This document shows, piece by piece, positions 10,281-20,231 of a DNA stretch of 64,000 nucleotides (its first letter is position 1; each line of letters starts with the position of its first letter). The stretch covers positions 1-64,000 of the forward strand of contig LUZK01000069.1 in the NCBI GenBank assembly GCA_001603595.1, read 5' to 3'. This DNA is from Bacteroidales bacterium Bact_19 (GTDB lineage: Bacteria; Bacteroidota; Bacteroidia; Bacteroidales; ML635J-15). The notes under the pieces are model-generated. The model made no database searches, had not been told where the DNA came from, and saw only the letters and a list, made by a program, of their open reading frames with translations. The position numbers and the translations under genes are program-made.

Positions 10281-11658
10281 GAAATATGTTTTTTACGGCT
10301 TTATTGGATTGGCAATAGTAGCTGTAACATATTTCGGTTTTTATTTTCTTAAAGGCTCGAACCTGCTAAAAAAAACAAATTCATATTTTATTTACTACGA
10401 TAGAATTGAGGGCTTAAATGAATCAAGTGTTGTTACCGTTAATGGATATAAAGTAGGTCAAGTTACGGAAATATCTTTCTTACCCGAAAAAAACTATCAA
10501 TTGCTTGTGAAAATTGATATTTCGAATGATTTTTTACTTCCTGATTCCACAATTGCTCGTATTTATAGTATGGATTTAATGGGAACCAAAGGAATTGAAT
10601 TAATTTTCAGCAAAAGGAAAACCTATCATAATCCGGGAGACATTTTAATTGGAGAAGTTGAACAAAGCCTTAAAGATCAGGTAAGCTATCAAATGTTGCC
10701 TATAAAAAGACAAGCAGAAGAGTTAATGGAAGAACTAACTCGTGCGATTACTGTTATAAGATATATTTTCAACGAAAATACCAGAGCCAATCTCGAAAAA
10801 AGTTTTGCAAGCATAAAATCAACGCTTTTTTATATCGAAAGTTCCGCTAGCACTGTTGACGGCTGGTTAAGTTCGCAATCAGGTAGCCTTGCGAAAATCA
10901 TATCAAATGTTGAATATCTTACACGCACTCTTAGTGATAATGCCGAACATCTTAACAATATTTTCGATAATCTTTCAAGTTTCTCTGATACTTTGGCAGC
11001 TCTCGAAATTTCAAAAACTGTTATTGAAGCTAATGCAGCACTTACGAATTTCAATGCACTAATGGATAAAATAAATGCCGGCGAAGGATCAATTGGTCAA
11101 TTAGTTCAGAATGATAAACTTGCAAACGAACTTGAACAATCCGCTGAGAACTTAAGAAAATTACTCTTCGACATCCAATATAATCCTAAAAAGTATGTCA
11201 ATTTTTCATTGTTAAATATTGGTCGTACTGTAAATATCACTGACGAAAACCAGTTAAGACCTTCAGACCGGAGAGCCATTGAAAGACAGGAACGAAAAAA
11301 TGAACGTAAAACTCAAAAAAATATAGAAAAAGAACAAAAAGATAAAAAAAATTCTGAAAACAGTAATAAACAAAGTTACATACAGGATGGTCAGATTAAA
11401 TTTTATATTCAAATTCGTTCTGCAATAAAACCAATACAAGATCGTAGCTTTGAACTTAAAAATTATACTGATGCTATTGAATATTTTGATGGTAAATATT
11501 ATAAATATTTAATTTTTCCTCATGACGATCCCACTCATACAAATTATTTTCTGCGGTTGGCAGTAGAAGATTTTCCGGATGCTTTTCCGGTTGCTTTAAG
11601 TCAAGAAAAATTGATTTCTTATTCTTCAGTATTAGATATTGCTTCTTCGAAAAACTAA
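10264..11658 (+). CDS. MCE/MlaD family lipid-transport protein with C-terminal SPOR-like domain
   Basis: N-terminal TM helix, then 'YYDRIEGLNESSVVTVNGYKVGQVTEISFLPEKNYQLLVKIDISNDFLLPDSTIARIYSMDLMGTKGIEL' MCE domain; C-terminal module resembles that of the upstream amidase. Overlaps the amidase by 17 nt. Confidence 0.9.
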   Translation: MALTSKKYVFYGFIGLAIVAVTYFGFYFLKGSNLLKKTNSYFIYYDRIEGLNESSVVTVNGYKVGQVTEISFLPEKNYQLLVKIDISNDFLLPDSTIARIYSMDLMGTKGIELIFSKRKTYHNPGDILIGEVEQSLKDQVSYQMLPIKRQAEELMEELTRAITVIRYIFNENTRANLEKSFASIKSTLFYIESSASTVDGWLSSQSGSLAKIISNVEYLTRTLSDNAEHLNNIFDNLSSFSDTLAALEISKTVIEANAALTNFNALMDKINAGEGSIGQLVQNDKLANELEQSAENLRKLLFDIQYNPKKYVNFSLLNIGRTVNITDENQLRPSDRRAIERQERKNERKTQKNIEKEQKDKKNSENSNKQSYIQDGQIKFYIQIRSAIKPIQDRSFELKNYTDAIEYFDGKYYKYLIFPHDDPTHTNYFLRLAVEDFPDAFPVALSQEKLISYSSVLDIASSKN

Positions 11659-11730
11659 ATTCTTTTTTAAATTTTATTCCAATTTATTCAAAAAAATTGT
11701 ATTATTGTAAAATAAAAAAATTGGTGTATT

Positions 11731-14700
11731 ATGAAGAAATTTTATTTAATTGCTATCATCGTATTTGTTACAGCAAATTTTTCTGTTATCAATGCTCAGT
11801 ATTTAAGAGGGTGTTTTAACACATGGGGTTTATCAAATCAAATGATTCAATCCTACGGTTATTATCAAACGCAGTTTAATACTACAATTGAATTAACTGA
11901 TTGCGGTTTTAAATTAGACCAATTTGGAGATTGGTCTTTGCAATGGGGATACGGCACAGAATCGTTCCAACCTATAGTTAACAGTAATTTTGGTCAAATG
12001 CGAGGAAGCAATTCAGGAGATTCGCCTTCGGATTTTGTACAAACTTTTGAAGCAAATAAATATTATACTTTCAGAATAGAAGGAGAATCTCACTGGTGGA
12101 ACCGTAAGTTTATAATAATGGAAACAGATAATGCTCCGGTTGAAATTTTAACCGTTTCTGATAATCATTCCACAGCGGGAACAAATCCCGTTGAAGTTAG
12201 TGTTACTACATCATCATCATTATCTCCTCAGGAATTTATCTATGTGAGATATACCATAAACTCATGGACCTCATCAGAAATTGTTTTATGTTCGGGAAGC
12301 GGCACAAATTATACTGCAAACATACCGGCATTTCCTGCAGGAACAAACGTTGAGTATTATGTGCTTTCAACTACAATGCCATTAAGTTTTGTATCTCAAT
12401 ATCCCGATTTTGCTACACTAAGAGGTAATAATAACTCGGGGGCAAATTATTCTTATCTGGTACAAACTTTATCGCCATATATAGTGGCTACCCCACAGGA
12501 ACCTCTTCAAGAGCAAAACCTTAATAATGCTGTTATTGATATTCATCTTTTTAATGATACATGGTTTGATAATACATTCGAAATTTCTAATTTTATTTTA
12601 AATAATGTCCCGCAAGGATTAAGCATCTCAACAATAAATTATATATCATCAACTCAACTGAGTATTATTCTAAGTTTTGATGGGACAAATTTTACCGAAG
12701 ACATAAATAACTTTTCTATAACCATTTTAGCAGAAGAATTTACAAATTCAACGAGTCCTCTCACAAGTAATCAAATGACAATACTTGCTCATAATCCTAA
12801 AGAAGATTTTTATCTTGCAAAAATTGCAATGTGGGAGGGAGGAGCTTCTGATGTTTGGTATAATGATTTTGATTTTAACGAATACAATTTTGGAGTTTTA
12901 AATCAAAACAGCAGTTTATATTTGAAATCCGGACAGGCTTTTGTATGGAAAGTTCCTGGGGGTGATATTACTACAGCTAGAATGTTATACAGAATTTATA
13001 AGCAAGGTGCGTCGGTTCCGGACTTTGTGGTTCAGAATTTACCTTGGCATAGCGAGTATTCATCAAACGATACTATCTATCAACTTTGGTGGAATGATAC
13101 TCCAGATGAAACAGACTTAAATTTATTACAAAATCTGACAGAAAGTGGAGTTTATTTTATTGAAATAACTTTTGAAGCTGAAAATGGAAGCTCAGAAGTT
13201 TTATATAGAAATAATAATGGAAGTCCTTTTATAGCAACATTTACTTACCAATTGCAATCCACTCTTACGGCTAGTCCTGCCGCAACTCTTAACTCAGGAA
13301 GCCTCAACGGAATGCAAATCAACCTTACTCTAACATATGAAACTTTTGCTGATAACGAACTTGAGTTATCGAATTTTATTTTGAATAATGCACCTCAAAA
13401 TTTGACAATACAATCTGTGAATTATGTAAGTTCAACACAAGCCAATATTATATTGAGCTATCCAGGAAACCCGATTCCTACAAATATTGAGAATTTCTCA
13501 GTTACAATTCTCGGAGCAGAACTAAGTGGAGGTAATCCTATGCAATCCAATAATATGACAATATTTGCCGATGTTGTTCATGATGGTATTTATCTTGCAA
13601 AAGTTTCCATGTGGGAAGGTGGGCAAAATGATACCTGGTACGACGAGATTAATTATGATGGACATGATTTTGGTATTTTCAATGGTTCTATGTCATTGTA
13701 TTTGAAATCAGGTCAGGTATTTACATGGAAAGACTCCGAAGGAGATATTCTATGGGCAAAGATGAATTATAGAATTTACAAAGACGGAGAAACCCCCGGT
13801 AATTTCACTCAAGTAGATTTACCATTCTTTTCGGAATGGACATCTCCTTACGGAAATACAGATCAACTCTGGTGGAATGTTACTCCAAATGATATAAATT
13901 TGAATCTTCTCGAAAATGTTGAAGAAGGCACCTATTTTATAGAGGTGTATTTCGAAGCAATGAACGGGGATTCTGTTATTCACTACAGAAATAATAATGG
14001 GAATAATTATATAGCTAAATTTACCTATACATTAAATCCTATTCTTATAGCTACACCGGGGGAACAACTTACAGAAGAAAATCTTAATGGAGCAGTTATT
14101 ACCCTCACTTTAATTGATGATTTCTTTGCAGATAACAACCTTGAAATTTCGAATTTTACACTTAATAATGCACCCATCGGTTTATCAATAGCCCAAATAA
14201 ATTATGTTACACCTACTTCTGCCATTATTACTTTATCATTCGATGGAACTAATTTTGATGAAAATATCAATAACTTTAGTATTACAATTGATGGCGTGGA
14301 GATAAATTCCGGAATTTCTCTTACAAGTAATAACATAACGATTATTGCTATAGATGAAAGCATAACTATCTGGACAAATTTATTAACAAATGAACACTTT
14401 GTTCAACATTTGGGCGACAATATACATTATTGGATTAATATGGAGATTGGTCAACCGGAATGGAACCTTGCTCAGATTGGTTATGGTCCTGCAGCAGAAG
14501 GCCCTGAAACATGGACATGGACAACCGCCGAATGGTACGAAGATGGGGAAGGGCAAAACAAAAAAGTACATGCTCAAATATCCGTTCCGCAGGTTGTTGG
14601 AACGTATTATTATGCAGGTAGAGTAAGAAATACTCAATTCGGGCAATGGTTTTATGCAAATACAGCTAACTGGACAGATTCAAATGTATTAGCTGCTCAA

Positions 14701-16347
14701 AACACAATTCAGGTAAGCCCGCTGCCAACAGTTCAGAATTTTAATGCTAGTATGCTCGATGGTACCAGAATTAGTCTAACATGGCAAGTGGATTTGTTCT
14801 TCCCAAATGTAATGATTATTGCAAAAGCCGGTTCTGAAATTACAGAATCTCCTGTTCAAGGTCAGACTTACGGTGTTGGTACAAATATAGGAGATGCAGT
14901 AGTAATTTACAAAGGTTCTGCAAATTCATTTATTCATACAAATCTTTCGAATAATACTCATTATTATTATAAAATTTTTACGATAAATAACAACTTTTAC
15001 TCTGAATTTGTTGCCGGCGATGCTGAAACCGATGACTCTGAAGGTTGTACATTTAACATAGATTTAGGAGAAGATCAAACAATTTGCGGAGGAAGTTCAA
15101 TACTTCTTAACCCCGGGTTAATTGTAGCTCCTTTTGGTGATACTGTAACTGTTTACTTCAATTCTGCTGAATTTTCGGGCTTTTCTGAGTTAAATAAGGT
15201 TTATATGCATGCAGGTGTTACTTTACAAGGTGGTAGTGCATGGGATTATGTAGTAGGTAATTGGGGGCAGGATGATGGTATTGGTTTAATGACTAAAGTT
15301 TCTGATAATCTATGGAAAATTACTTTCAACCCTCTGTCATATTTTGGATATAATTCAACCGCTGTACTGTTAGGAATAAATTGTGTATTTAGAAATGCTG
15401 ATGGTTCTATGGTTGCTAAACATCCGGTTACTGATGAAGATTTTTATATTGATTTGAGTATAAATCCTCCTTTAACAAGTTATTCAGCTGTAGTTGCTAC
15501 AATGCAATCCAGCCCGATTACAAATATTATCTGGAGTACAGGCTCTCATAGTTCTGTTATTAGTGTTTCTTCTTCCGGATTATATTGGATTAGTGCTACT
15601 GATGTTTACGGATGTACCGGCTATGCAGAAGTAAATATAAGTTTATTTCCGTTGCCTTATGTTGAAATTGGTAACGACAGAACAGAATGTGTCGGAACAG
15701 ACATAGTGCTTGATGCCGGAAACTTTGAAAATTACCTATGGAATAATGGAAGTACTCAACAGATCATAAATGTAAATCAATCCGGCTTATATTCAGTAAC
15801 TGTAACTGACAGTAACGGATGTACAGGATTTGATGTAGTAAATATTGAATTAGTGGAATATCCTGTTGCTGATTTTGGTTATAGTGTTATTACCGAAACC
15901 ACAGTATCATTTGTTGATTTGTCGCAATATGCCGAGGTTTATAAATGGGATTTTGATAATAATGGAGTTGTTGATAGTAATGTTGCAGGGGATGTTGCAT
16001 ATACATATCCTCAGTTCGGACAATATTCAGCAAAGCTCACTGTGTCAAATGCTTGTTCCGAAGTTTCAGTGATAAAAACTATAATGGTAGTTGGCGTTGA
16101 TGAATTATTGAATTCTACAATAAGTATTTATCCTAATCCTGTATCATCGGTGTTGTTTATAAAAGATTTAGACAATAAATTTGATCTTTTGCGAATTTAT
16201 GATATTACCGGAAGAATTATTTTGGAGAAAAATATTAAAAATCTGAATGACCTGACTATTGACTTTAAAGATGTTAAATCCGGAATATATAATCTGGAAT
16301 TAAGAAACAATAAAGAAATTAAATCAAGTCGAATAATTAAAAATTAA
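11731..16347 (+). CDS. Large modular T9SS-secreted protein with repeat modules, a putative alpha-glucan-binding module and a PKD-like domain
   Basis: Signal peptide; about 2.5 copies of a ~260-aa repeat; 'NKVYMHAGV...VVGNWGQDDGIGLMTKVSDNLWKITF...VFRNADGSMVAK' module shared with the two downstream genes; C-terminal 'ISIYPNPVSSVLFIKDL...GIYNLELRNNKEIKSSRIIKN' T9SS sorting domain. Confidence 0.88.
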   Translation: MKKFYLIAIIVFVTANFSVINAQYLRGCFNTWGLSNQMIQSYGYYQTQFNTTIELTDCGFKLDQFGDWSLQWGYGTESFQPIVNSNFGQMRGSNSGDSPSDFVQTFEANKYYTFRIEGESHWWNRKFIIMETDNAPVEILTVSDNHSTAGTNPVEVSVTTSSSLSPQEFIYVRYTINSWTSSEIVLCSGSGTNYTANIPAFPAGTNVEYYVLSTTMPLSFVSQYPDFATLRGNNNSGANYSYLVQTLSPYIVATPQEPLQEQNLNNAVIDIHLFNDTWFDNTFEISNFILNNVPQGLSISTINYISSTQLSIILSFDGTNFTEDINNFSITILAEEFTNSTSPLTSNQMTILAHNPKEDFYLAKIAMWEGGASDVWYNDFDFNEYNFGVLNQNSSLYLKSGQAFVWKVPGGDITTARMLYRIYKQGASVPDFVVQNLPWHSEYSSNDTIYQLWWNDTPDETDLNLLQNLTESGVYFIEITFEAENGSSEVLYRNNNGSPFIATFTYQLQSTLTASPAATLNSGSLNGMQINLTLTYETFADNELELSNFILNNAPQNLTIQSVNYVSSTQANIILSYPGNPIPTNIENFSVTILGAELSGGNPMQSNNMTIFADVVHDGIYLAKVSMWEGGQNDTWYDEINYDGHDFGIFNGSMSLYLKSGQVFTWKDSEGDILWAKMNYRIYKDGETPGNFTQVDLPFFSEWTSPYGNTDQLWWNVTPNDINLNLLENVEEGTYFIEVYFEAMNGDSVIHYRNNNGNNYIAKFTYTLNPILIATPGEQLTEENLNGAVITLTLIDDFFADNNLEISNFTLNNAPIGLSIAQINYVTPTSAIITLSFDGTNFDENINNFSITIDGVEINSGISLTSNNITIIAIDESITIWTNLLTNEHFVQHLGDNIHYWINMEIGQPEWNLAQIGYGPAAEGPETWTWTTAEWYEDGEGQNKKVHAQISVPQVVGTYYYAGRVRNTQFGQWFYANTANWTDSNVLAAQNTIQVSPLPTVQNFNASMLDGTRISLTWQVDLFFPNVMIIAKAGSEITESPVQGQTYGVGTNIGDAVVIYKGSANSFIHTNLSNNTHYYYKIFTINNNFYSEFVAGDAETDDSEGCTFNIDLGEDQTICGGSSILLNPGLIVAPFGDTVTVYFNSAEFSGFSELNKVYMHAGVTLQGGSAWDYVVGNWGQDDGIGLMTKVSDNLWKITFNPLSYFGYNSTAVLLGINCVFRNADGSMVAKHPVTDEDFYIDLSINPPLTSYSAVVATMQSSPITNIIWSTGSHSSVISVSSSGLYWISATDVYGCTGYAEVNISLFPLPYVEIGNDRTECVGTDIVLDAGNFENYLWNNGSTQQIINVNQSGLYSVTVTDSNGCTGFDVVNIELVEYPVADFGYSVITETTVSFVDLSQYAEVYKWDFDNNGVVDSNVAGDVAYTYPQFGQYSAKLTVSNACSEVSVIKTIMVVGVDELLNSTISIYPNPVSSVLFIKDLDNKFDLLRIYDITGRIILEKNIKNLNDLTIDFKDVKSGIYNLELRNNKEIKSSRIIKN
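12472..14358 (+). repeat. Protein-level tandem repeat: two full modules (12472-13257, 13258-14037) and one half module (14038-14358)
   Basis: Recurring 'ATP.EPL...NLN.A.I...L..D.F.DN..EISNF.LNNAP.GLSI..INY.S.T...I.LSFDGTNF...INNFSITI' followed in two copies by 'YLAK..MWEGG..D.WY......LYLKSGQ.F.WK...GDI..A.M.YRIYK.G'. Confidence 0.85.
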
Positions 16348-16352
16348 TAATT

Positions 16353-17306
16353 ATGAAAAAGATTTTTTTAAGTCTGTTGTTAGTAGCTTTTAGCATTTTT
16401 GCAGTATCACAAGTTCCCGGAACTCCATGGACAGGAAGAACATATTGCAAAATAGTATTGGATACAAAATTGATGGAAGCTCCATCTTGTAGTTTAGGAG
16501 GCGGAGGTGGAATTCCTGCAACCTGGCCTAAAGTTTATGCTCATCTTGGATTATGTACTTGTGCTGTAATTGGAGGAACTCGAAATTGTTCCAATGCAAC
16601 ACAAAATGAAGAATTTTGCTTTTCACAGATTACTCCCTATCAATCTCAGGTTTGGCAACATGTTGTGGGTAATTGGGGAGAAATTGCCCAAGATGATGGA
16701 GTCGGTCTTATGCAAACTCTTGGCAATGGTGTTTATTCAATTGAGTTTATAATTGAGGATTACTTTTCAAGCAATCAGGTAAGTACTGAGCAAACTGCAA
16801 CATCCCCGGTTCCTTCAATGAAGTGGAATGTTAATCAAGGTGGTAAACCATATACCATGGGGATGGTTTTTCGTAATGCCGATGGAACTTCTTCCGGAAG
16901 AGATTTTGGTTGCAACGACTTATTTATGGTCAACATTCTTACCAATCCAGTTATAATTCAAAGTACAGATCCGGAAGGTCCTACTTTTCCTGCCATCACA
17001 GTAGAAGTCAGAGATGCTTCAATAGAAGATATTATGATTTTGAGCGATAATACTAAAATTTATCCTAATCCTGCATCCGGAAATTTTACAATTAAATATA
17101 AAAATGTTGTTGACGAAAATAATGTTGTAATTTCGATTTACGATCTTAACGGAAAAATTGTAAAACAAATTAATCCCGGCAAGCAAAATCCGGGTATATA
17201 TGAATATCAAATCTCAACCGAAGATTTTAATCAGGGACTGTATTTAGTTCATTTAAGTATGAATAATTATGTAGCACATTCCGAAAGAGTTTTAATTATT
17301 AAATAA
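16353..17306 (+). CDS. T9SS-secreted protein with putative alpha-glucan-binding module
   Basis: Signal peptide; 'PKVYAHLGLCT...QHVVGNWGEIAQDDGVGLMQTLGNGVYSIEF...MGMVFRNADGTSSGRDFGCNDLFMVNI'; C-terminal 'TKIYPNPASGNFTIKY...GLYLVHLSMNNYVAHSERVLIIK' sorting domain. Confidence 0.87.
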   Translation: MKKIFLSLLLVAFSIFAVSQVPGTPWTGRTYCKIVLDTKLMEAPSCSLGGGGGIPATWPKVYAHLGLCTCAVIGGTRNCSNATQNEEFCFSQITPYQSQVWQHVVGNWGEIAQDDGVGLMQTLGNGVYSIEFIIEDYFSSNQVSTEQTATSPVPSMKWNVNQGGKPYTMGMVFRNADGTSSGRDFGCNDLFMVNILTNPVIIQSTDPEGPTFPAITVEVRDASIEDIMILSDNTKIYPNPASGNFTIKYKNVVDENNVVISIYDLNGKIVKQINPGKQNPGIYEYQISTEDFNQGLYLVHLSMNNYVAHSERVLIIK

Positions 17307-17316
17307 ACTTGGTAAG

Positions 17317-20226
17317 ATGAAGAAATTATTGTTTTTATTTTTATTTTTAATATTTACAAAATTTACCTTTACTCAAGTGTTTACTTGGGAACCGGAATTT
17401 CCAACAATTTACGATACCGTAACAATTTACTATGATGCCACGCTTGGAAATGGTGCTTTGGCGGGTATTCAGCCTGTTTATGCTCATACAGGGTTATTAA
17501 CAAGTATAAGCTGGAATAACCACGATTGGAAAAATAAAAAATTTTCATGGCCAAAGGGTGATAGCATTCTAGAAATGGAATATCTTGGAAATAATAAACA
17601 TAAATTTAAAATTTATCCCAAGAACTTTTATAATATACACCAATCTCAGGATGTAAGGTATTTATGTTATGTTTTTCGCAATACCGGAGGCACAATTGTT
17701 GGAAAAAATTCAGATGGGTCTGATTTTTATGTTCCTGTTTGGAAATCGAATCAGCAAGCTCGTTTTGTTGCTCCGGTAAACTTCCCGCTAACTCCCAGTC
17801 AGGGCGATCAAATTCCTATTAGAATCAGAGCAAGAAATCAGGGAATGATAAATATTTTTCATGACGGAAATTTAATAAGTCAATCTTTTACGGATGATTT
17901 TAATTATACAATCACTGCCGGAGGATACGGAAAACACTGGATAAAATTTATCCATCAGGCCGGTGGAATTACTACTGCCGACAGTATATTTTATCTCGTT
18001 CAGCCAAATATCGTTGTCGAAGCTCTGCCTCAAGGAATTAAAGACGGAATAAATGTTATTGATGACAATACCGTTGTATTTTGTTTGCATGCTCCATGGA
18101 AGCAAAGAGTTTACCTGATAGGAGATTTTAATGATTGGCAAATTTTACCGGAATTTGAGTTTAAAAGAACTCCTGATGGACAACGTTGGTGGTATAAACT
18201 CGAAAACCTTGACCCATCTATCGAATACAGATATCAATATCTTGTTGATTTTGACATAAATATTGCAGATCCTTATGCTCAAAAACTTTTAGATCCGTTC
18301 AACGATCAACAAATACACCCGGTTATTTATCCGAATTTAATTTCATATCCAACAGGAAAAACCAGCGAAATGGTTGGAGTTTTCAGCACAACCGCTAGAT
18401 ATGAATACGAATGGCAGATAACAGATTTTCAGGTACCAGATCGCAGAGATTTAGTTATTTATGAACTTTTGGTTCGTGATTGGCATATTTGGTCGAGTTA
18501 TAAAACAATAATGGATTCCATATCTTATTTGGCAAATTTAGGAATAAATGCAATTGAACTTATGCCAATAAATGAATATGATGGGAATGATTCCTGGGGA
18601 TATATGCCGGCTTTTTTCTTTGCTCCTGATAAATGTTATGGAACATCTAAAATGTTAAAACAATTTATTGATGTTTGTCATCAAAATGGAATTGCCGTTA
18701 TTCTTGATATTGTTTTGAATCATGCTTCAGGGCAAAATCCAATGGCGAGGTTATATTATAACAAAGAAAAATTCAGACCTACATGGCAAAATCCCTGGTT
18801 CAATGAACTCATACCGCATCCTTACGGCTATCATTGCGATTTTGACCATACAAGTCCATATACTCAGGCTTTTGTTGATTCTGTGTTGTCGTATTGGGTA
18901 ACTGAATATAAAATCGATGGATACAGGTTGGATTTATCAAAAGGCTTTACAAATGATGTTACTGTATCTTATAATGACGAAGGAGACATTATCTGGGCAG
19001 ATGTAGGAGCTTGGGGTAATTACAATCAGTGGAGAATTGATTACCTTAAAGGTATGGCAAATCGTTTTTGGTCGAAGCATCCGGGTAAATATATAATTCT
19101 CGAACATTTAGCTTCGTTTTGGGAAGAAAAAGCTTTGTCTGATCATGGATTTATGTTGTGGTGTGGACAAACAGCCAACGAACAATATGCTCAAGCCGGC
19201 ATGGGGTATTTAGAAAATTCAGACTTTAAATGGGGTGTATCCTACCAACATTATCAGGGGAATAATCTTGGTTTGCATAATTTAGTGGGATACATGGAAA
19301 GTCATGATGAGGAAAGGCTTATGTATAAGGCAATTACATATGGAAATATGCACATCCAGGATGGGGATACTCTTTATAACATCAGAGATAAAGTTACTGC
19401 TTTGCAAAGAATGGGACAGTTAGCATCGTTTTTCTTTACTGTTCCGGGACCAAAAATGTTTTGGCAATTCGGTGAAAGAGGATATGATTATTCAATAAAT
19501 TGGCCGGCATTAGATGAACCCGGAGCAACCCGAACAGATAAAAAGCCTCCAAGGTGGGATTATATGAGCGATCCTAATCGTCAGTATTTATATAAAGTTT
19601 ATGCTGCTCTCATTAATCTCAAGAAAAACTACAAAATTTTCAGAACATCCAATTACGAAATGCACACTGCTTCTTACGACAAGCGAATTCGACTCTGGGA
19701 CGACGGTTATGCAAACGGTGAAATGCAAGTTGTTGTTTTAGGTAATTTTAATGTTGCTTCCCAGAATGTATGGCCGGAGTTTTCTCATAGTGGTTGGTGG
19801 TATGATTACTTTACCGGAGATAGTATTTATATTGAACCACATCAAACAGAAGGTCAAAACTTTACTTTTACTTATGCTCCCGGAGAATATCATATCTACA
19901 CAGATATGAGATTGCCGAAACCCGACCTGTCGGTTAGCAGTCCTCAACCTTTTGTCCCCGGAATTACAGCTGATGTTTATAACACAAGCTTGTATCCTGT
20001 ACCGTTTAGCGATGAGCTAAACATAGAATTACATGCTGTTGAGTCTTCAAACATGCAAATATTAATATATAATATCAATGGTCAGTTAGTTCATTCTGAA
20101 ACTAAATCATTAACAAATGGCAAAAATAAAATCAGCCTTAATCTCAATTATCTGAAGTCCGGAACTTATTTTTATGTTTTACGAAGTGGAAAGACAAATT
20201 TAAGCGGAAAAATTATTAAGAATTAA
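17317..20226 (+). CDS. Secreted GH13 alpha-amylase family enzyme with N-terminal putative binding module, CBM48-like domain and T9SS C-terminal domain
   Basis: 'WGYMPAFFFAPDKCYG', 'GIAVILDIVLNHASGQNP', 'DGYRLDLSKGFTNDV', 'YIILEHLASFWEE' and 'YMESHDEERLMY' GH13 motifs; 'VYLIGDFNDWQ' CBM48-like; C-terminal 'TSLYPVPFSDELNIEL...GTYFYVLRSGKTNLSGKIIKN'. Confidence 0.94.
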   Translation: MKKLLFLFLFLIFTKFTFTQVFTWEPEFPTIYDTVTIYYDATLGNGALAGIQPVYAHTGLLTSISWNNHDWKNKKFSWPKGDSILEMEYLGNNKHKFKIYPKNFYNIHQSQDVRYLCYVFRNTGGTIVGKNSDGSDFYVPVWKSNQQARFVAPVNFPLTPSQGDQIPIRIRARNQGMINIFHDGNLISQSFTDDFNYTITAGGYGKHWIKFIHQAGGITTADSIFYLVQPNIVVEALPQGIKDGINVIDDNTVVFCLHAPWKQRVYLIGDFNDWQILPEFEFKRTPDGQRWWYKLENLDPSIEYRYQYLVDFDINIADPYAQKLLDPFNDQQIHPVIYPNLISYPTGKTSEMVGVFSTTARYEYEWQITDFQVPDRRDLVIYELLVRDWHIWSSYKTIMDSISYLANLGINAIELMPINEYDGNDSWGYMPAFFFAPDKCYGTSKMLKQFIDVCHQNGIAVILDIVLNHASGQNPMARLYYNKEKFRPTWQNPWFNELIPHPYGYHCDFDHTSPYTQAFVDSVLSYWVTEYKIDGYRLDLSKGFTNDVTVSYNDEGDIIWADVGAWGNYNQWRIDYLKGMANRFWSKHPGKYIILEHLASFWEEKALSDHGFMLWCGQTANEQYAQAGMGYLENSDFKWGVSYQHYQGNNLGLHNLVGYMESHDEERLMYKAITYGNMHIQDGDTLYNIRDKVTALQRMGQLASFFFTVPGPKMFWQFGERGYDYSINWPALDEPGATRTDKKPPRWDYMSDPNRQYLYKVYAALINLKKNYKIFRTSNYEMHTASYDKRIRLWDDGYANGEMQVVVLGNFNVASQNVWPEFSHSGWWYDYFTGDSIYIEPHQTEGQNFTFTYAPGEYHIYTDMRLPKPDLSVSSPQPFVPGITADVYNTSLYPVPFSDELNIELHAVESSNMQILIYNINGQLVHSETKSLTNGKNKISLNLNYLKSGTYFYVLRSGKTNLSGKIIKN

Positions 20227-20231
20227 AATTT

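Noticed and set aside
14383-14659. Cluster of three overlapping 74-87-aa ORFs in both strands
   Set aside because: All lie within the large T9SS protein gene in other frames; expected by chance in a GC-richer patch.
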